Part shown: in pieces, positions 9,184 to 18,528 of the stretch
Layout: every line of letters starts with the position of its first letter
How positions within the stretch are numbered: the first letter of the stretch is position 1
Assembly: GCF_020531845.1 (NCBI RefSeq)
Contig: NZ_JAJAVF010000004.1
Location: 1 to 64,000, forward strand
Origin: Methylobacillus methanolivorans
GTDB taxonomy: Bacteria > Pseudomonadota > Gammaproteobacteria > Burkholderiales > Methylophilaceae
Direction of reading: 5' to 3'
DNA length: 64,000 nt
The notes under the pieces: generated by a model
Database searches by the model: none
What the model was told of the DNA's origin: nothing
Seen by the model: only the letters and a program-made list of their open reading frames with translations
Translations under genes and position numbers: made by a program

Positions 9184-10053
9184 TTAAAGATAATCGCTTG
9201 CTAGCACGCCCGCAAAGACCACGGCACCCAGCCAGTTGTTATGCAAAAAAGCCTTGAAGCAGGACATGCGATCACGCTCACGGATCAAGGTGTAATGATA
9301 TAGCGCAATGAATACTGCAACCACCAATCCGGCGAAATACGGCCAGGATTGCAGCAAGCGCACCCCAACCCACGCCATCAGTCCCAAGAACACGATGTAG
9401 CACGACATGACGGCAGCAATATCCAGCCGCCCAAAGAAAATAGCGGAAGACCTGATGCCTATCTTGAGGTCATCGTTGCGATCGACCATGGCGTACTCGG
9501 TGTCATAGGCAATAGCCCAGAATATATTCGCCAATAGCAGCACCCAGGCCTCCAGCGGCAATTGACCAGTGATGGCAGCAAATGCCATCGGGATGCCAAA
9601 ACCGAATGCTATGCCAAGATAAGCCTGAGGAATGGAAAGGAAGCGCTTGGTCAATGGATAACTAGCGGCAAGGAACAAGGCTGGGAATGACAACGCCACC
9701 ACCAAGGTATTCAACTGCAACACCAATGCAAACGCAACCAGACTCAAGCCCATTGCGAGCCCAATTGCCTCCCTCGTCGTCACATCTCCGGTCACTAAGG
9801 GGCGTTGGCGTGTACGCTCCACATGACCGTCAAAATTGCGGTCAGCCAGGTCGTTCATGACGCAGCCAGCCGAGCGCATCAATATCGTACCGATGATAAA
9901 GACAAACAATACCAAGCTATCCGGCCAGGCGGGACTGGCGAGCCATATGCCCCACAATGTCGGCCAGAGTAATAACAGGATGCCGATAGGCTTATCCAGC
10001 CGGGTCAGGCGGTAATAAGCATTCAGCTTTCGTTGCAAAGGTGAGAGATTCAT
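9184..10053 (-). CDS. ubiA: 4-hydroxybenzoate polyprenyltransferase
   Basis: Integral membrane enzyme joining 4-hydroxybenzoate to the polyprenyl chain in ubiquinone synthesis. The 289-residue protein has two Asp-rich motifs that bind Mg-diphosphate: NDLADRNFD at 67-75 and DTEYAMVD at about 184-191, within about eight hydrophobic helices. The start codon directly abuts the ubiC stop, so the two genes form one unit, as in many proteobacteria. Confidence 0.96.
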   Translation of the reverse strand: MNLSPLQRKLNAYYRLTRLDKPIGILLLLWPTLWGIWLASPAWPDSLVLFVFIIGTILMRSAGCVMNDLADRNFDGHVERTRQRPLVTGDVTTREAIGLAMGLSLVAFALVLQLNTLVVALSFPALFLAASYPLTKRFLSIPQAYLGIAFGFGIPMAFAAITGQLPLEAWVLLLANIFWAIAYDTEYAMVDRNDDLKIGIRSSAIFFGRLDIAAVMSCYIVFLGLMAWVGVRLLQSWPYFAGLVVAVFIALYHYTLIRERDRMSCFKAFLHNNWLGAVVFAGVLASDYL

Positions 10054-10638
10054 TTATTTAGATGGTTGTAGGGCTTTGTTATCTGCTTCAGGTAGCGTCA
10101 ACACAGCAGGCAAAAATAGCTCGGTCACCAGCACTGCACCTTGATGCAACCTAAAAACTGAGCGCCTGGCCCACACTGGCCCATAGAGCTGTGGAATATG
10201 CGCAGCGGCCAGGCGGTAGAGAAAATGCCGGGGAGAAAGCTTCTTGTATTGCAATTCGTCACGGCACATGCATGGATCAGCAAATAAGGCACTGCCCAAT
10301 GAGTGGTTGCCAAGTCGCCCCAAGCCGCGCCAGGCACCACGCATCGCCTGCCTGGGCAATACACTGTGGGCAAAGACAACTGCCTCCCCATCACAGCGCA
10401 AGATAACATCCCGCAACAGGCTATGCTGCCTAGGCAGCGCATACAGCATCTGCGCCTCATGGAAAGGTGGTTTTGCCCTTGCCTGCCGCACAGGCTGTAC
10501 AGCAAACTTGCGACTATGTCGCTGCAAACGCAGCGTTAGTGAACCGCGCTCACTCAGCCAGTGACGATAATGCTGCGATCCAATCGGCTTTTTGAGCCAG
10601 CGGTCTCGCATCTGCGGGAAATGGGCAAAGACTTTCAC
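10054..10638 (-). CDS. ubiC: Chorismate--pyruvate lyase
   Basis: Converts chorismate to 4-hydroxybenzoate, the substrate of the UbiA enzyme encoded next door. The protein has 194 residues, near the usual 165-195. Family features include W in MRDRWLKKP, REV-like QARAKPPFHEAQMLYAL, the GxW-type GAWRGLGRLGNHSLGSALF segment and the C-terminal LYGPVWARRSVF stretch that lines the product pocket. It is encoded 12 bp downstream of recG on the same strand. Confidence 0.9.
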   Translation of the reverse strand: MKVFAHFPQMRDRWLKKPIGSQHYRHWLSERGSLTLRLQRHSRKFAVQPVRQARAKPPFHEAQMLYALPRQHSLLRDVILRCDGEAVVFAHSVLPRQAMRGAWRGLGRLGNHSLGSALFADPCMCRDELQYKKLSPRHFLYRLAAAHIPQLYGPVWARRSVFRLHQGAVLVTELFLPAVLTLPEADNKALQPSK

Positions 10639-10650
10639 CGAGTGATTATC

Positions 10651-12711
10651 TCAGACTTTAACCAATTCTTCCGCATGGCCAAGCCAGCGAGCCAGATGCA
10701 CCTCTGCCGCCTGTGGCGCTTGCTCCAGCAATTCTGCTGCGATATCACGAGCAACTTCGAGCAAATCCTGGTCACGCTCCAAGTCGGCAATCTTCAACAT
10801 GGGCACTCCGCTCTGCCGCACCCCCATGAACTCTCCAGGACCACGTAGCGCCAAGTCAGCCTGTGCGATAGCGAAACCATCACTGGATTCATAGATGATC
10901 CTAAGGCGCGCCCGCGCAGTTTCGGAGAGCTTGCCATCCTGATACAGCAAGATGCAACTACTCTTGGCGGCGCCACGCCCGACACGGCCACGCAACTGGT
11001 GCAACTGTGCAAGCCCCATGCGCTCGGCATGCTCGATCACCATCAAACTGGCATTAGGCACATCCACGCCTACTTCAATGACAGTAGTCGCCACCAGCAA
11101 TTGGGTTTCACCTGCACTGAAGGCTGCCATCACAGCCTGTTTCTCGGCAGGCTTCATGCGACCATGCACTAGGCCCACACGCAATTGCGGAAAAGTCTCG
11201 CGCAAGCTCTCATAGGTATCGGTCACGGTTTGCAATTGCAGCGCCTCGGACTCTTCAATCAAGGGGCATACCCAATAGGCTTGCCGCCCTTCCATGCAAG
11301 CCTGCTGCACTCGCTCCAGCACTTCGTCGCGCCGTGCATCCGACACCAAGCGGGTGACGATAGGCGTACGCCCTGGCGGTAATTCATCAATCACCGAGAC
11401 ATCCAAATCGGCAAAGTAGCTCATGGACAAGGTACGTGGGATAGGCGTAGCACTCATCATCAACTGATGTGGCTGCACACCCTTCTGCCGCAAGGAAAGC
11501 CGCTGCTGCACACCAAACCGATGCTGTTCGTCGACGATCGCCAACGCCAGCCGCTGGAATACGACCTGATCCTGAAACAAGGCGTGAGTGCCGATCACCA
11601 GCTGCGCCTCACCTTTCTCCACTGCGGCCATCATTTCCCGCCGCTCCTTCTTGCCCTGGCTGCCAGAGAGCCAAGCCACTTGGATACCTAGCGGTGCCAG
11701 CCAGCCCTGCATTTTCTGGTAATGCTGTTCGGCCAGGATTTCGGTAGGTGCCATGATGGCAGCCTGCCAACCATTCTCAATCGCTTGTAAAGCCGCCATG
11801 GCAGCGACGATCGTTTTGCCACTGCCTACATCGCCTTGCAATAATCGCTGCATGGGATGTGGCTGTTGCAAGTCGCAGCTGATTTCCACTGCCACATGTT
11901 GCTGGGCCTGGGTCAAGGCAAAAGGCAAGCTACGCAATAGTGCAGTCACCAAGCTTTTGGATTGGGCCAATGCTGGCGCACCTTGATGTCTACGCCGAGC
12001 ATGATGCTTCAGCATAGAAAGCTGTTGTGCCAACAACTCATCAAAGGCTAGCCTGCGCCAGGCTACATGATCACGTGACTCTATACTCCCCAGATCAACA
12101 CCCGGCTCAGGATGATGCAGTTGCCGCAGGCTATCTGCAAAAGCAGGTAAGCCTAGCGGTTGATAAATGGCAGGAGGCAGGATTTCTGCGGTATCTGCCT
12201 GCTGCAATGCCCAGCTTATCCATTTACGCAGTGTCGCCTGGCTCAGGCCAGCCGTTGTCGGATACAAAGGCGTCAATGCCTCGGCAACCGGTGCATCCTC
12301 TTCGGCCTGTTTACATTGCGGATGCACCATCTCCCAACCGAAGAAACCACCGCGGACCTCACCGAAGGCGCGAATATGTTTACCCTCCTTCAGGCTGGCG
12401 ACCTGGCTGGGGTAAAAATGCAGGAATCGCAGCACCAGCTGGCCGGTATCATCGCGCAATCGGCAAATCAAGGCCTTGCGCGGACGATACTGGACTTCGG
12501 CATGTACGATCTCGCCCTGCACCTGAGCTTGCTCGCCAGCACGCAGTTCACGAATGGGCGTAATGCGGGTTTCATCAAGATAGCGTAACGGCAAGTGCAG
12601 CAATAAACCCTGCACATTCACAATGCCGAGTTTAGCAAGACGCCCCTGCAATGCAGGCGTCATGCCTTTGATACCATCAAGCTTGCTATTGGCGGGTAAT
12701 GTGGGCGCCAT
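10651..12711 (-). CDS. recG: ATP-dependent DNA helicase RecG
   Basis: Remodels stalled replication forks and Holliday junctions. The 686-residue protein has an N-terminal OB-fold wedge domain (about 50-150), helicase motif I GDVGSGKT at about 292-299, motif II DEQHRFG at about 394, motif III SATPIPRT and motif VI QLRGRVGRG near 590. The start MAPTLPANSKLDGIKGM fits the family. It is 45 bp downstream of ridA in the spoT cluster. Confidence 0.97.
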   Translation of the reverse strand: MAPTLPANSKLDGIKGMTPALQGRLAKLGIVNVQGLLLHLPLRYLDETRITPIRELRAGEQAQVQGEIVHAEVQYRPRKALICRLRDDTGQLVLRFLHFYPSQVASLKEGKHIRAFGEVRGGFFGWEMVHPQCKQAEEDAPVAEALTPLYPTTAGLSQATLRKWISWALQQADTAEILPPAIYQPLGLPAFADSLRQLHHPEPGVDLGSIESRDHVAWRRLAFDELLAQQLSMLKHHARRRHQGAPALAQSKSLVTALLRSLPFALTQAQQHVAVEISCDLQQPHPMQRLLQGDVGSGKTIVAAMAALQAIENGWQAAIMAPTEILAEQHYQKMQGWLAPLGIQVAWLSGSQGKKERREMMAAVEKGEAQLVIGTHALFQDQVVFQRLALAIVDEQHRFGVQQRLSLRQKGVQPHQLMMSATPIPRTLSMSYFADLDVSVIDELPPGRTPIVTRLVSDARRDEVLERVQQACMEGRQAYWVCPLIEESEALQLQTVTDTYESLRETFPQLRVGLVHGRMKPAEKQAVMAAFSAGETQLLVATTVIEVGVDVPNASLMVIEHAERMGLAQLHQLRGRVGRGAAKSSCILLYQDGKLSETARARLRIIYESSDGFAIAQADLALRGPGEFMGVRQSGVPMLKIADLERDQDLLEVARDIAAELLEQAPQAAEVHLARWLGHAEELVKV

Positions 12712-12756
12712 GATCTTGGGGAAAGGGCTGATCCTGGCGTGATTTATTGCCGGTGA

Positions 12757-13143
12757 TTAAGCACCAATCTCCAGCACGCCATCTGCCTCAACCAAGGCAT
12801 TGCGTGGCAACTGCGCCACACCAACAGCGGCACGTGCAGGGTAAGGCTGGGTGAAATACTCTGCCATGATGGTATTTACCAAGGCAAAATGGCCAAGATC
12901 TGTCAGGAAGATGTTGAGCTTGACCACATCGGCCAGCGAGCCACCAGCGGCCTCTGCCACTGCCTTAAGGTTCTTGAATACGCGATGCACCTGCGCCTCA
13001 ATACCATCCACCATTTCCATCGTAGCGGGATCAAGACCGATCTGGCCGGACAGATATACTGTGCTGCCGTTGACCTTGACTGCCTGGGAATAGGTACCGA
13101 TTGCCTGTGGTGCGCCATCGGTATGGATGATTTGCTTTGCCAT
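12757..13143 (-). CDS. ridA: RidA family enamine/imine deaminase
   Basis: Hydrolyses reactive 2-aminoacrylate-type enamines released by PLP enzymes. The 128-residue protein has the family signature [18 protein letters not shown], and a C-terminal [21 protein letters not shown] stretch containing the conserved substrate-binding arginine and glutamate. It is placed between spoT and recG; GGAGA lies just upstream of the start at about 13148-13153 on the minus strand. Confidence 0.94.
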   Translation of the reverse strand: MAKQIIHTDGAPQAIGTYSQAVKVNGSTVYLSGQIGLDPATMEMVDGIEAQVHRVFKNLKAVAEAAGGSLADVVKLNIFLTDLGHFALVNTIMAEYFTQPYPARAAVGVAQLPRNALVEADGVLEIGA

Positions 13144-13202
13144 GAATCTCTCCTGAATTGCTTAAGTTTATTGAAATTGTTGAATTGCGACGTAAGTGAG
13201 CA

Positions 13203-15428
13203 CTACTGCACACGCTGTTCCGCACCCGACCCCTTGACGCGGTTGATGCGGACGACATCGGGAATCTTGCGCAAGCGCCGCATGAGTTCGGCCAGATGCA
13301 CGCGATTCTCCACCTGCACGGTGAAGTTCATATTGGTATAAGTGCTGTTGTCTGCCTCTTCCATGCTCACATTGTCAATATTTGAGCCGGCCTCGGCAAT
13401 GCCGGAGGCAATCTTTGCCAGCATGCCGCGGCGGTTTGCTACCACCAGCTTGAGGCTTACCTTGTATAGCCTGTGTCCTTGCGGGTCCCACTCCACATCC
13501 AGCCACTTATCGGGGTCAAGGCGGAATTTACGGATAGCCGGACAATCATGGGTATGGATCACCAGTCCCTTGTCTTTGTTGATGAAACCCAGGATAGGAT
13601 CACCAGGGATGGGGCGGCAGCATTGTGCAAATTGTACTGCCATCCCTTCGGAACCACGGATGGTAATGGTATCCAGCACCTTGGCAGACACTTTCTGCTG
13701 TTGCTCGGTCACAACTTCCTGCTGACCCGCCTGTGCCATCAATTGGTGTGCCACCATCACATTGAGACGTTTCCCCATGCCAATATCTGCAAGGATTTCA
13801 TCCTTGCTCTTGGCGCCATAGTCGCGCACCAGTCGTTGCCAGGCAGCATCGTCTATCGTCGCCGGGTTAGCATGCAGTGCGCGTAGCGCCTGATTCAACA
13901 TGCGCTCACCCAGCAATGCCGACTCGGTGGACTGCATGGACTTGAGATAATGGCGGATATGCGCACGCGCCTTGCCTGTCAGCACATAATTTAGCCATGC
14001 TGGATTGGGATGCGCGTGAGCTGCGGTAATGATCTCGACGTGGTCGCCATTGTGTAGTTCGGTACGCAGCGGCGCCAGCTCCTGGTTGATTTTCACGGCC
14101 ACACAGCGGTTGCCGATGTCGGTATGAACCGCATAGGCAAAATCCACGGCTGTCGCCCCCTTGGGTAAGGCCATGATGGTGCCCTTGGGCGTAAAGACGT
14201 ATACCTCGTCCGGGAACAGGTCCACCTTGAAGTGCTCAAGAAACTCCAGCGAATCCGAGCTCTCGTTCTGGATGTCCAGCAAACGCTGCAACCATTGGTG
14301 CGTCTGCTGCTGCAAGGCCGTCAAATGGGCATCAGTAGTCTTGTAAAGCCAATGCGCCGCCACACCGGCATCGGCGATATTGTGCATTTCGCGGCTACGG
14401 ATCTGGATTTCTATCGGCGTGCCGAACGGGCCGAACAAAGTCGTATGCAATGACTGGTAACCGTTAGCTTTAGGAATAGCAATGTAATCCTTGAACTTGC
14501 CAGGAATCGGCTTGTACAAGCCGTGTAGCACGCCAAGTGCGGCATAACAGGTAGGCAAATCGCGTACAATGACGCGGAAGCCATAAATATCGTAGATTTG
14601 CGAGAAGGTGACGGTCTTGCCGGTCATCTTCTTGTAGATACTGTACAAATGTTTCTCGCGCCCAGTTACCTCGGCGTCGATATGCTGATCTTTCAGGCGC
14701 TGATTGATGGCATCGAGTATCTTGCCGACCACTTCCTTGCGGTTGCCGCGCGCCGCCATGACGGCCTTGGAAATGACGCGATGACGCATGGGGTAAAGAT
14801 ACTTGAAACTCAAGTCTTCCAGCGTCTGGTAAATCTCGTTGAGCCCAAGACGGTTGGCAATCGGCGCGTAGATATCCAGCGTTTCACGCGCAATGCGCCG
14901 CTGTTTTTCCGGCTTCATGACATCCAGCGTGCTCATGTTATGCAGGCGATCAGCCAGCTTGACCAAAATCACGCGCACATCCTGCGACATGGCCAGCAAC
15001 ATTTTGCGGAAATTCTCCGCTTGCGCCTGGGTTGCGCTCTGGAACTCGATCTTGTCCAGCTTGGACAAGCCATCCACCAAGTCGGCCACCTGCTTGCCGA
15101 ACTTCTCGCCAATTTCCTGCTTGGTAACGCCGGTATCCTCTACTACATCATGGAGCAAAGCGGCGATCAATGTGGGAGGGTCAAGATGCAATTCCGCCAG
15201 AATGCCAGCGACACTGACAGGATGAATCACATAAGGCTCACCACTGCGGCGTACCTGACCTTCATGCGCAGCAGCGCTGAACCGGTAGGCATCCCAGATA
15301 TGGTCGATGTCATCTTGCTTGAGGTATTCCCGCAGGCGCAGGGTGAGTTGGGAGTCTTCGCTGTCGGCTGGCAGCAAAGGTGGGGGTATAACTGGTTCGG
15401 CTGGTCTTTTGGCTGCGGTTTTGGGCAT
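13203..15428 (-). CDS. spoT: Bifunctional (p)ppGpp synthetase/hydrolase
   Basis: Makes and degrades the alarmone (p)ppGpp. The 741-residue protein has an N-terminal HD hydrolase domain with intact residues (H70, H93-D94, E97-D98 in LLHDVVEDTG), so hydrolysis should work. The synthetase domain has YDIYGFRVIVRD. A TGS domain (FTPKGTIMALPKGATAVDFAYAVHTDIG) and a C-terminal ACT domain (about 665-735) follow. The rpoZ-spoT pairing downstream of gmk is the classic order, notable because omega helps RNA polymerase sense ppGpp. Confidence 0.97.
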   Translation of the reverse strand: MPKTAAKRPAEPVIPPPLLPADSEDSQLTLRLREYLKQDDIDHIWDAYRFSAAAHEGQVRRSGEPYVIHPVSVAGILAELHLDPPTLIAALLHDVVEDTGVTKQEIGEKFGKQVADLVDGLSKLDKIEFQSATQAQAENFRKMLLAMSQDVRVILVKLADRLHNMSTLDVMKPEKQRRIARETLDIYAPIANRLGLNEIYQTLEDLSFKYLYPMRHRVISKAVMAARGNRKEVVGKILDAINQRLKDQHIDAEVTGREKHLYSIYKKMTGKTVTFSQIYDIYGFRVIVRDLPTCYAALGVLHGLYKPIPGKFKDYIAIPKANGYQSLHTTLFGPFGTPIEIQIRSREMHNIADAGVAAHWLYKTTDAHLTALQQQTHQWLQRLLDIQNESSDSLEFLEHFKVDLFPDEVYVFTPKGTIMALPKGATAVDFAYAVHTDIGNRCVAVKINQELAPLRTELHNGDHVEIITAAHAHPNPAWLNYVLTGKARAHIRHYLKSMQSTESALLGERMLNQALRALHANPATIDDAAWQRLVRDYGAKSKDEILADIGMGKRLNVMVAHQLMAQAGQQEVVTEQQQKVSAKVLDTITIRGSEGMAVQFAQCCRPIPGDPILGFINKDKGLVIHTHDCPAIRKFRLDPDKWLDVEWDPQGHRLYKVSLKLVVANRRGMLAKIASGIAEAGSNIDNVSMEEADNSTYTNMNFTVQVENRVHLAELMRRLRKIPDVVRINRVKGSGAEQRVQ

Positions 15429-15529
15429 AAATTCCAGTAATTACTTAATGCTACATCGTCGCAAACCCGGGATCATGCGCTGGCACCATCCCGGTTGCAT
15501 CACCAGCTCGCATCACTACACGGTTGGCG

Positions 15530-15742
15530 TTAGGCCTGTCCGCGATTCAATACTTCCAGACCCACCTTGGAGGCTGCGATTTCACGCAGGGCCAATACAG
15601 TAGGCTTGTCCTTGCTACCATGCGCATTCACCAACGGCTCGGAGCCATTCGCAAGCTGACGTGCACGGTAAGCGGCTACAAGGGTCAACTGGAAACGATT
15701 AGGAATCTTTTCCAGACAGTCATCAACGGTAATACGGGCCAT
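15530..15742 (-). CDS. rpoZ: RNA polymerase omega subunit
   Basis: Small subunit that helps fold beta-prime and forms part of one ppGpp binding site. The 70-residue protein begins [30 protein letters not shown], the canonical start, and is slightly shorter than the 91-residue E. coli protein, as in many betaproteobacteria. It lies 51 bp after gmk and 101 bp before spoT. Confidence 0.96.
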   Translation of the reverse strand: MARITVDDCLEKIPNRFQLTLVAAYRARQLANGSEPLVNAHGSKDKPTVLALREIAASKVGLEVLNRGQA

Positions 15743-15793
15743 GTTACGAATATCTCCTGAATTTTGTCATCATTGCCATGCACAGTCGGCAGC

Positions 15794-16402
15794 TCAAAGT
15801 AGTTTTTGCACTACATCTTGGTAACGGACAAGCTGCTTTTCACGCCGTAATCTCTGGCTGCGAATAATCGCACGCAGATCTTCCAGCGCATGTTCGAATC
15901 TGTCGTTAATTGTAACATAGTCGAATTCTGCCACGTGGCGCATCTCATCCCGCGCGGCAGCAAGCCGGCGGACAATCACCTCGGCACTATCCTGCGCACG
16001 ATTGTTCAGGCGTTGCTCCAGCGCCTCCATCGAAGGCGGCAAGATAAAGATACTGATCGCTTCGGCATATTGGTTGCGTACCTGCTGGGCACCTTGCCAA
16101 TCGATTTCCAGGATCAAGTCATATCCCGCTGCCAGCACAGAATTCACCGTAGACTGCGAGGTGCCGTAATACGCACCGTGCACCTGGGCACTTTCCAGGA
16201 AGTCACCATGGTTGAGCAATTCCACAAACCGCGACTCCTCAACGAAGTGGTAATGCACGCCATCTTCCTCGCCAGGCCGTGGCTGACGAGTCGTGTGGGA
16301 TACCGAGAGCTTGATATGCTCGTCACCATCAAGCAGGGCACGCACTAGCGAAGTTTTCCCGGCACCCGATGGAGCAGTGATGATAAATAGATTGCCTTTC
16401 AT
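15794..16402 (-). CDS. gmk: Guanylate kinase
   Basis: Phosphorylates GMP to GDP. The 202-residue protein has the P-loop APSGAGKTS at 10-18, the GMP-binding region SHTTRQPRPGEEDGVHYHFV, and the lid segment around RLAAARDEM. The adjacent rpoZ and spoT genes give a guanine-nucleotide/stringent-response cluster on the minus strand. Confidence 0.97.
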   Translation of the reverse strand: MKGNLFIITAPSGAGKTSLVRALLDGDEHIKLSVSHTTRQPRPGEEDGVHYHFVEESRFVELLNHGDFLESAQVHGAYYGTSQSTVNSVLAAGYDLILEIDWQGAQQVRNQYAEAISIFILPPSMEALEQRLNNRAQDSAEVIVRRLAAARDEMRHVAEFDYVTINDRFEHALEDLRAIIRSQRLRREKQLVRYQDVVQKLL

Positions 16403-16434
16403 AGCCTTGTGTTCCGTCGTGCAAACTTAAAAAA

Positions 16435-17481
16435 TTAGACCCGTTGCGCCAGTCTGCGCTTGTAGAAAATAGATGACAAGAAAGCCGCCATGATGAATAC
16501 CACGCCGATGAGCCCAGTCACCACTTCAGGCACGGGCCGGTAGATGGTATAGAACATGATCAGCCCCAGAACCCCAATCGCATAATGCGCCCCGTGTTCC
16601 AGATAAACATAGTTGTCGAGCGTACCCTTGTATACCAGCCGCACGGTCATGGAGCGAACGAACATTGCGCCTATGGTCAGGCCCAGCATGATGATGACCA
16701 CATCGCGTGTAATCGCGAATGCACCGATCACACCATCAAATGAGAACGAGGCGTCGAGGATTTCAAGATAGAGAAAACCCATTGCGCCATTACGCTTTGC
16801 CGTCTTGGCAAAAGCATCGCCTTCGGCCTGCGAGGAGAAAAATCCGCTCAGGCTATCAATCACAACATACAAGACCACCCCGCTCAGGCCTGCTAGCAGG
16901 ATAGTCAGGCGCTCAGCCTGAGAAATGGGCAGGAAATTCTGCAAACCTAGCAAGATCAATAAAATCACGATGATCTTGATAGATTCCATACTGCCCAGCT
17001 TGCCAAACACGGCTTCCAGGCGGCCTAACCAATGCAACTCTTTGTCGGGATCAAACAGGAAACTGAGAAATACCAGGAACAGGAAAGAGCCGCCAAACGC
17101 TGCAATCGCATCGTGGCCGTCATCTAGGTAATCCGCATACAACACTGGGTTGTTGATCGCCATGTTCGCGACCTCCATCAACCCTTGATCGGTCGCCACC
17201 GCCACCAGCAATAAAGGAAACAGCAAGCGCACGCCGAATACCGCAATCAATATGCCTACCGTCAGGAAAATATGCCGCCATTTTTCATCCATTTCCTTGA
17301 GGATAGAGGCATTGACCACGGCATTATCAAAAGACAGGCTAACTTCCATGATACCCAGGATCAATGCCACACTTAACGCTGGCCAAATACCAGCCACCCC
17401 GCCCTTGAGCTCATAGCCCCAGAGCGCAGCCAGCCCTAAACATAGAAAAGTGACAAAAAAAGAATATCTGAAATCGCGCAT
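16435..17481 (-). CDS. DUF475 family polytopic membrane protein (TerC-like)
   Basis: 348 residues with about nine hydrophobic segments. The sequence ILGIMEVSLSFDNAVVNASILKEMDEKW near residues 41-70 is the hallmark of DUF475, a family related to TerC-type transporters whose acidic residues in the membrane may bind metal; a second SFDGVIGAF repeat is near 250. Substrate is unknown; metal homeostasis or tellurite response is the usual guess. It sits between yicC (66 bp upstream) and gmk (32 bp downstream) on the same strand. Confidence 0.82.
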   Translation of the reverse strand: MRDFRYSFFVTFLCLGLAALWGYELKGGVAGIWPALSVALILGIMEVSLSFDNAVVNASILKEMDEKWRHIFLTVGILIAVFGVRLLFPLLLVAVATDQGLMEVANMAINNPVLYADYLDDGHDAIAAFGGSFLFLVFLSFLFDPDKELHWLGRLEAVFGKLGSMESIKIIVILLILLGLQNFLPISQAERLTILLAGLSGVVLYVVIDSLSGFFSSQAEGDAFAKTAKRNGAMGFLYLEILDASFSFDGVIGAFAITRDVVIIMLGLTIGAMFVRSMTVRLVYKGTLDNYVYLEHGAHYAIGVLGLIMFYTIYRPVPEVVTGLIGVVFIMAAFLSSIFYKRRLAQRV

Positions 17482-17546
17482 TGCTTTAAGTTCCGGATCT
17501 AATGATGTTCACGGCCTGACACCACAAGCTGAAGCCGTCGGGATGA

Positions 17547-18413
17547 TTATTCGATGTTCTGCACTTGTTCGCGCATTTGCTCAATCAGCAGCTTGAGCGC
17601 CATGGCAACCTGGGATACTTCTGTGGACACGGACTTGGAGGCCAGTGTATTGGCTTCACGGTTCAACTCCTGCATGAGAAAGTCCAGTTGCTTGCCTGCT
17701 GGGCTACCTGCCTCCAGTATGCGTTTGACTTCCTCAATGTGCGCCCCAAGGCGGCTCAGTTCTTCGTCTACATCAATGCGCTGGGCAAAGATGGTGAGCT
17801 CCTGGCGCACGCGCTCTTCATCTGTCGCGCCTAAAGCTTCCTTGAGTTTGGCTGTCAGGCGTTCCTGGTAGATTTTCACCTGTTCGGGCAACAAGGGACG
17901 TACCTTGGCAACCAGGCCTTCCATTTCCGCCAGGCGTTCAAGGATGATGGCCTTGAGCTTGATGCCCTCGCGAGCACGTGCCTCTGTCATTTTCTGTACC
18001 AGCTTCAGCAAGCTATCCTGTATCGCCGCCGCCAGCGCTTCATGGTCTGTGCCCTCGCCTAATATCACACCAGGCCAGCGCAGGATATCGGCAACGCTCA
18101 ATGGACGGCTTTCCGGAAAGTGGCGTTGTACACTGACGGTCATCTGCGCCAATTGCTGCAAGACCGTGTCATCCAATTGCACCTGACGCTGTTCAGCTGC
18201 CCGGTGTACCAGGCTAATGCGACATTCCACCTTGCCGCGCTTAAGGCGGCTGCTAATCAGCTCACGCACCTGCGGCTCGAACATGCGCACATTGTCATCC
18301 AGCTTGAGTTGCAGCTCCAGGTAACGATGATTGACCGAGCGCAACTCGAGCACCAGAACACCATGGTTAATCTCTTGCTCCAGCGAAGCATATCCGGTCA
18401 TGCTGAAAATCAT
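17547..18413 (-). CDS. YicC family endoribonuclease
   Basis: YicC-type protein (YicC_N plus DUF1732), a family with reported endoribonuclease activity. I choose the ATG at 18413, giving the family start MIFSMTGYA; the upstream ATG at 18425 directly abuts its only AGGA and would add four residues. The N-terminal half contains LELRSVNHRYLELQLKL. The C-terminal half has the conserved RQELTIFAQRIDVDEELSRL and QLDFLMQELNREANTLASKS. It is the first gene of the minus-strand cluster, often next to gmk, and divergent from the kinase gene. Confidence 0.93.
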   Translation of the reverse strand: MIFSMTGYASLEQEINHGVLVLELRSVNHRYLELQLKLDDNVRMFEPQVRELISSRLKRGKVECRISLVHRAAEQRQVQLDDTVLQQLAQMTVSVQRHFPESRPLSVADILRWPGVILGEGTDHEALAAAIQDSLLKLVQKMTEARAREGIKLKAIILERLAEMEGLVAKVRPLLPEQVKIYQERLTAKLKEALGATDEERVRQELTIFAQRIDVDEELSRLGAHIEEVKRILEAGSPAGKQLDFLMQELNREANTLASKSVSTEVSQVAMALKLLIEQMREQVQNIE

Positions 18414-18528
18414 GTTGATGCACATTCCTGATTAAATTTGGCCCATGGTATCAAATCCCGAGCGTTTCATGACAGAATAGCCTGCAAATTATAGGTTTTA
18501 CCCTTGCCGCTTACTTAGTCAGCCACCC

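Noticed and set aside
12027..12588. Overlapping open frames of 178 and 142 residues on the plus strand
   Set aside because: Opposite recG; low-quality composition and no promoter or ribosome site.
14598..15440. 280-residue open frame on the plus strand
   Set aside because: It lies fully opposite spoT, whose domains and active-site residues are intact; no ribosome site and no recognisable protein.
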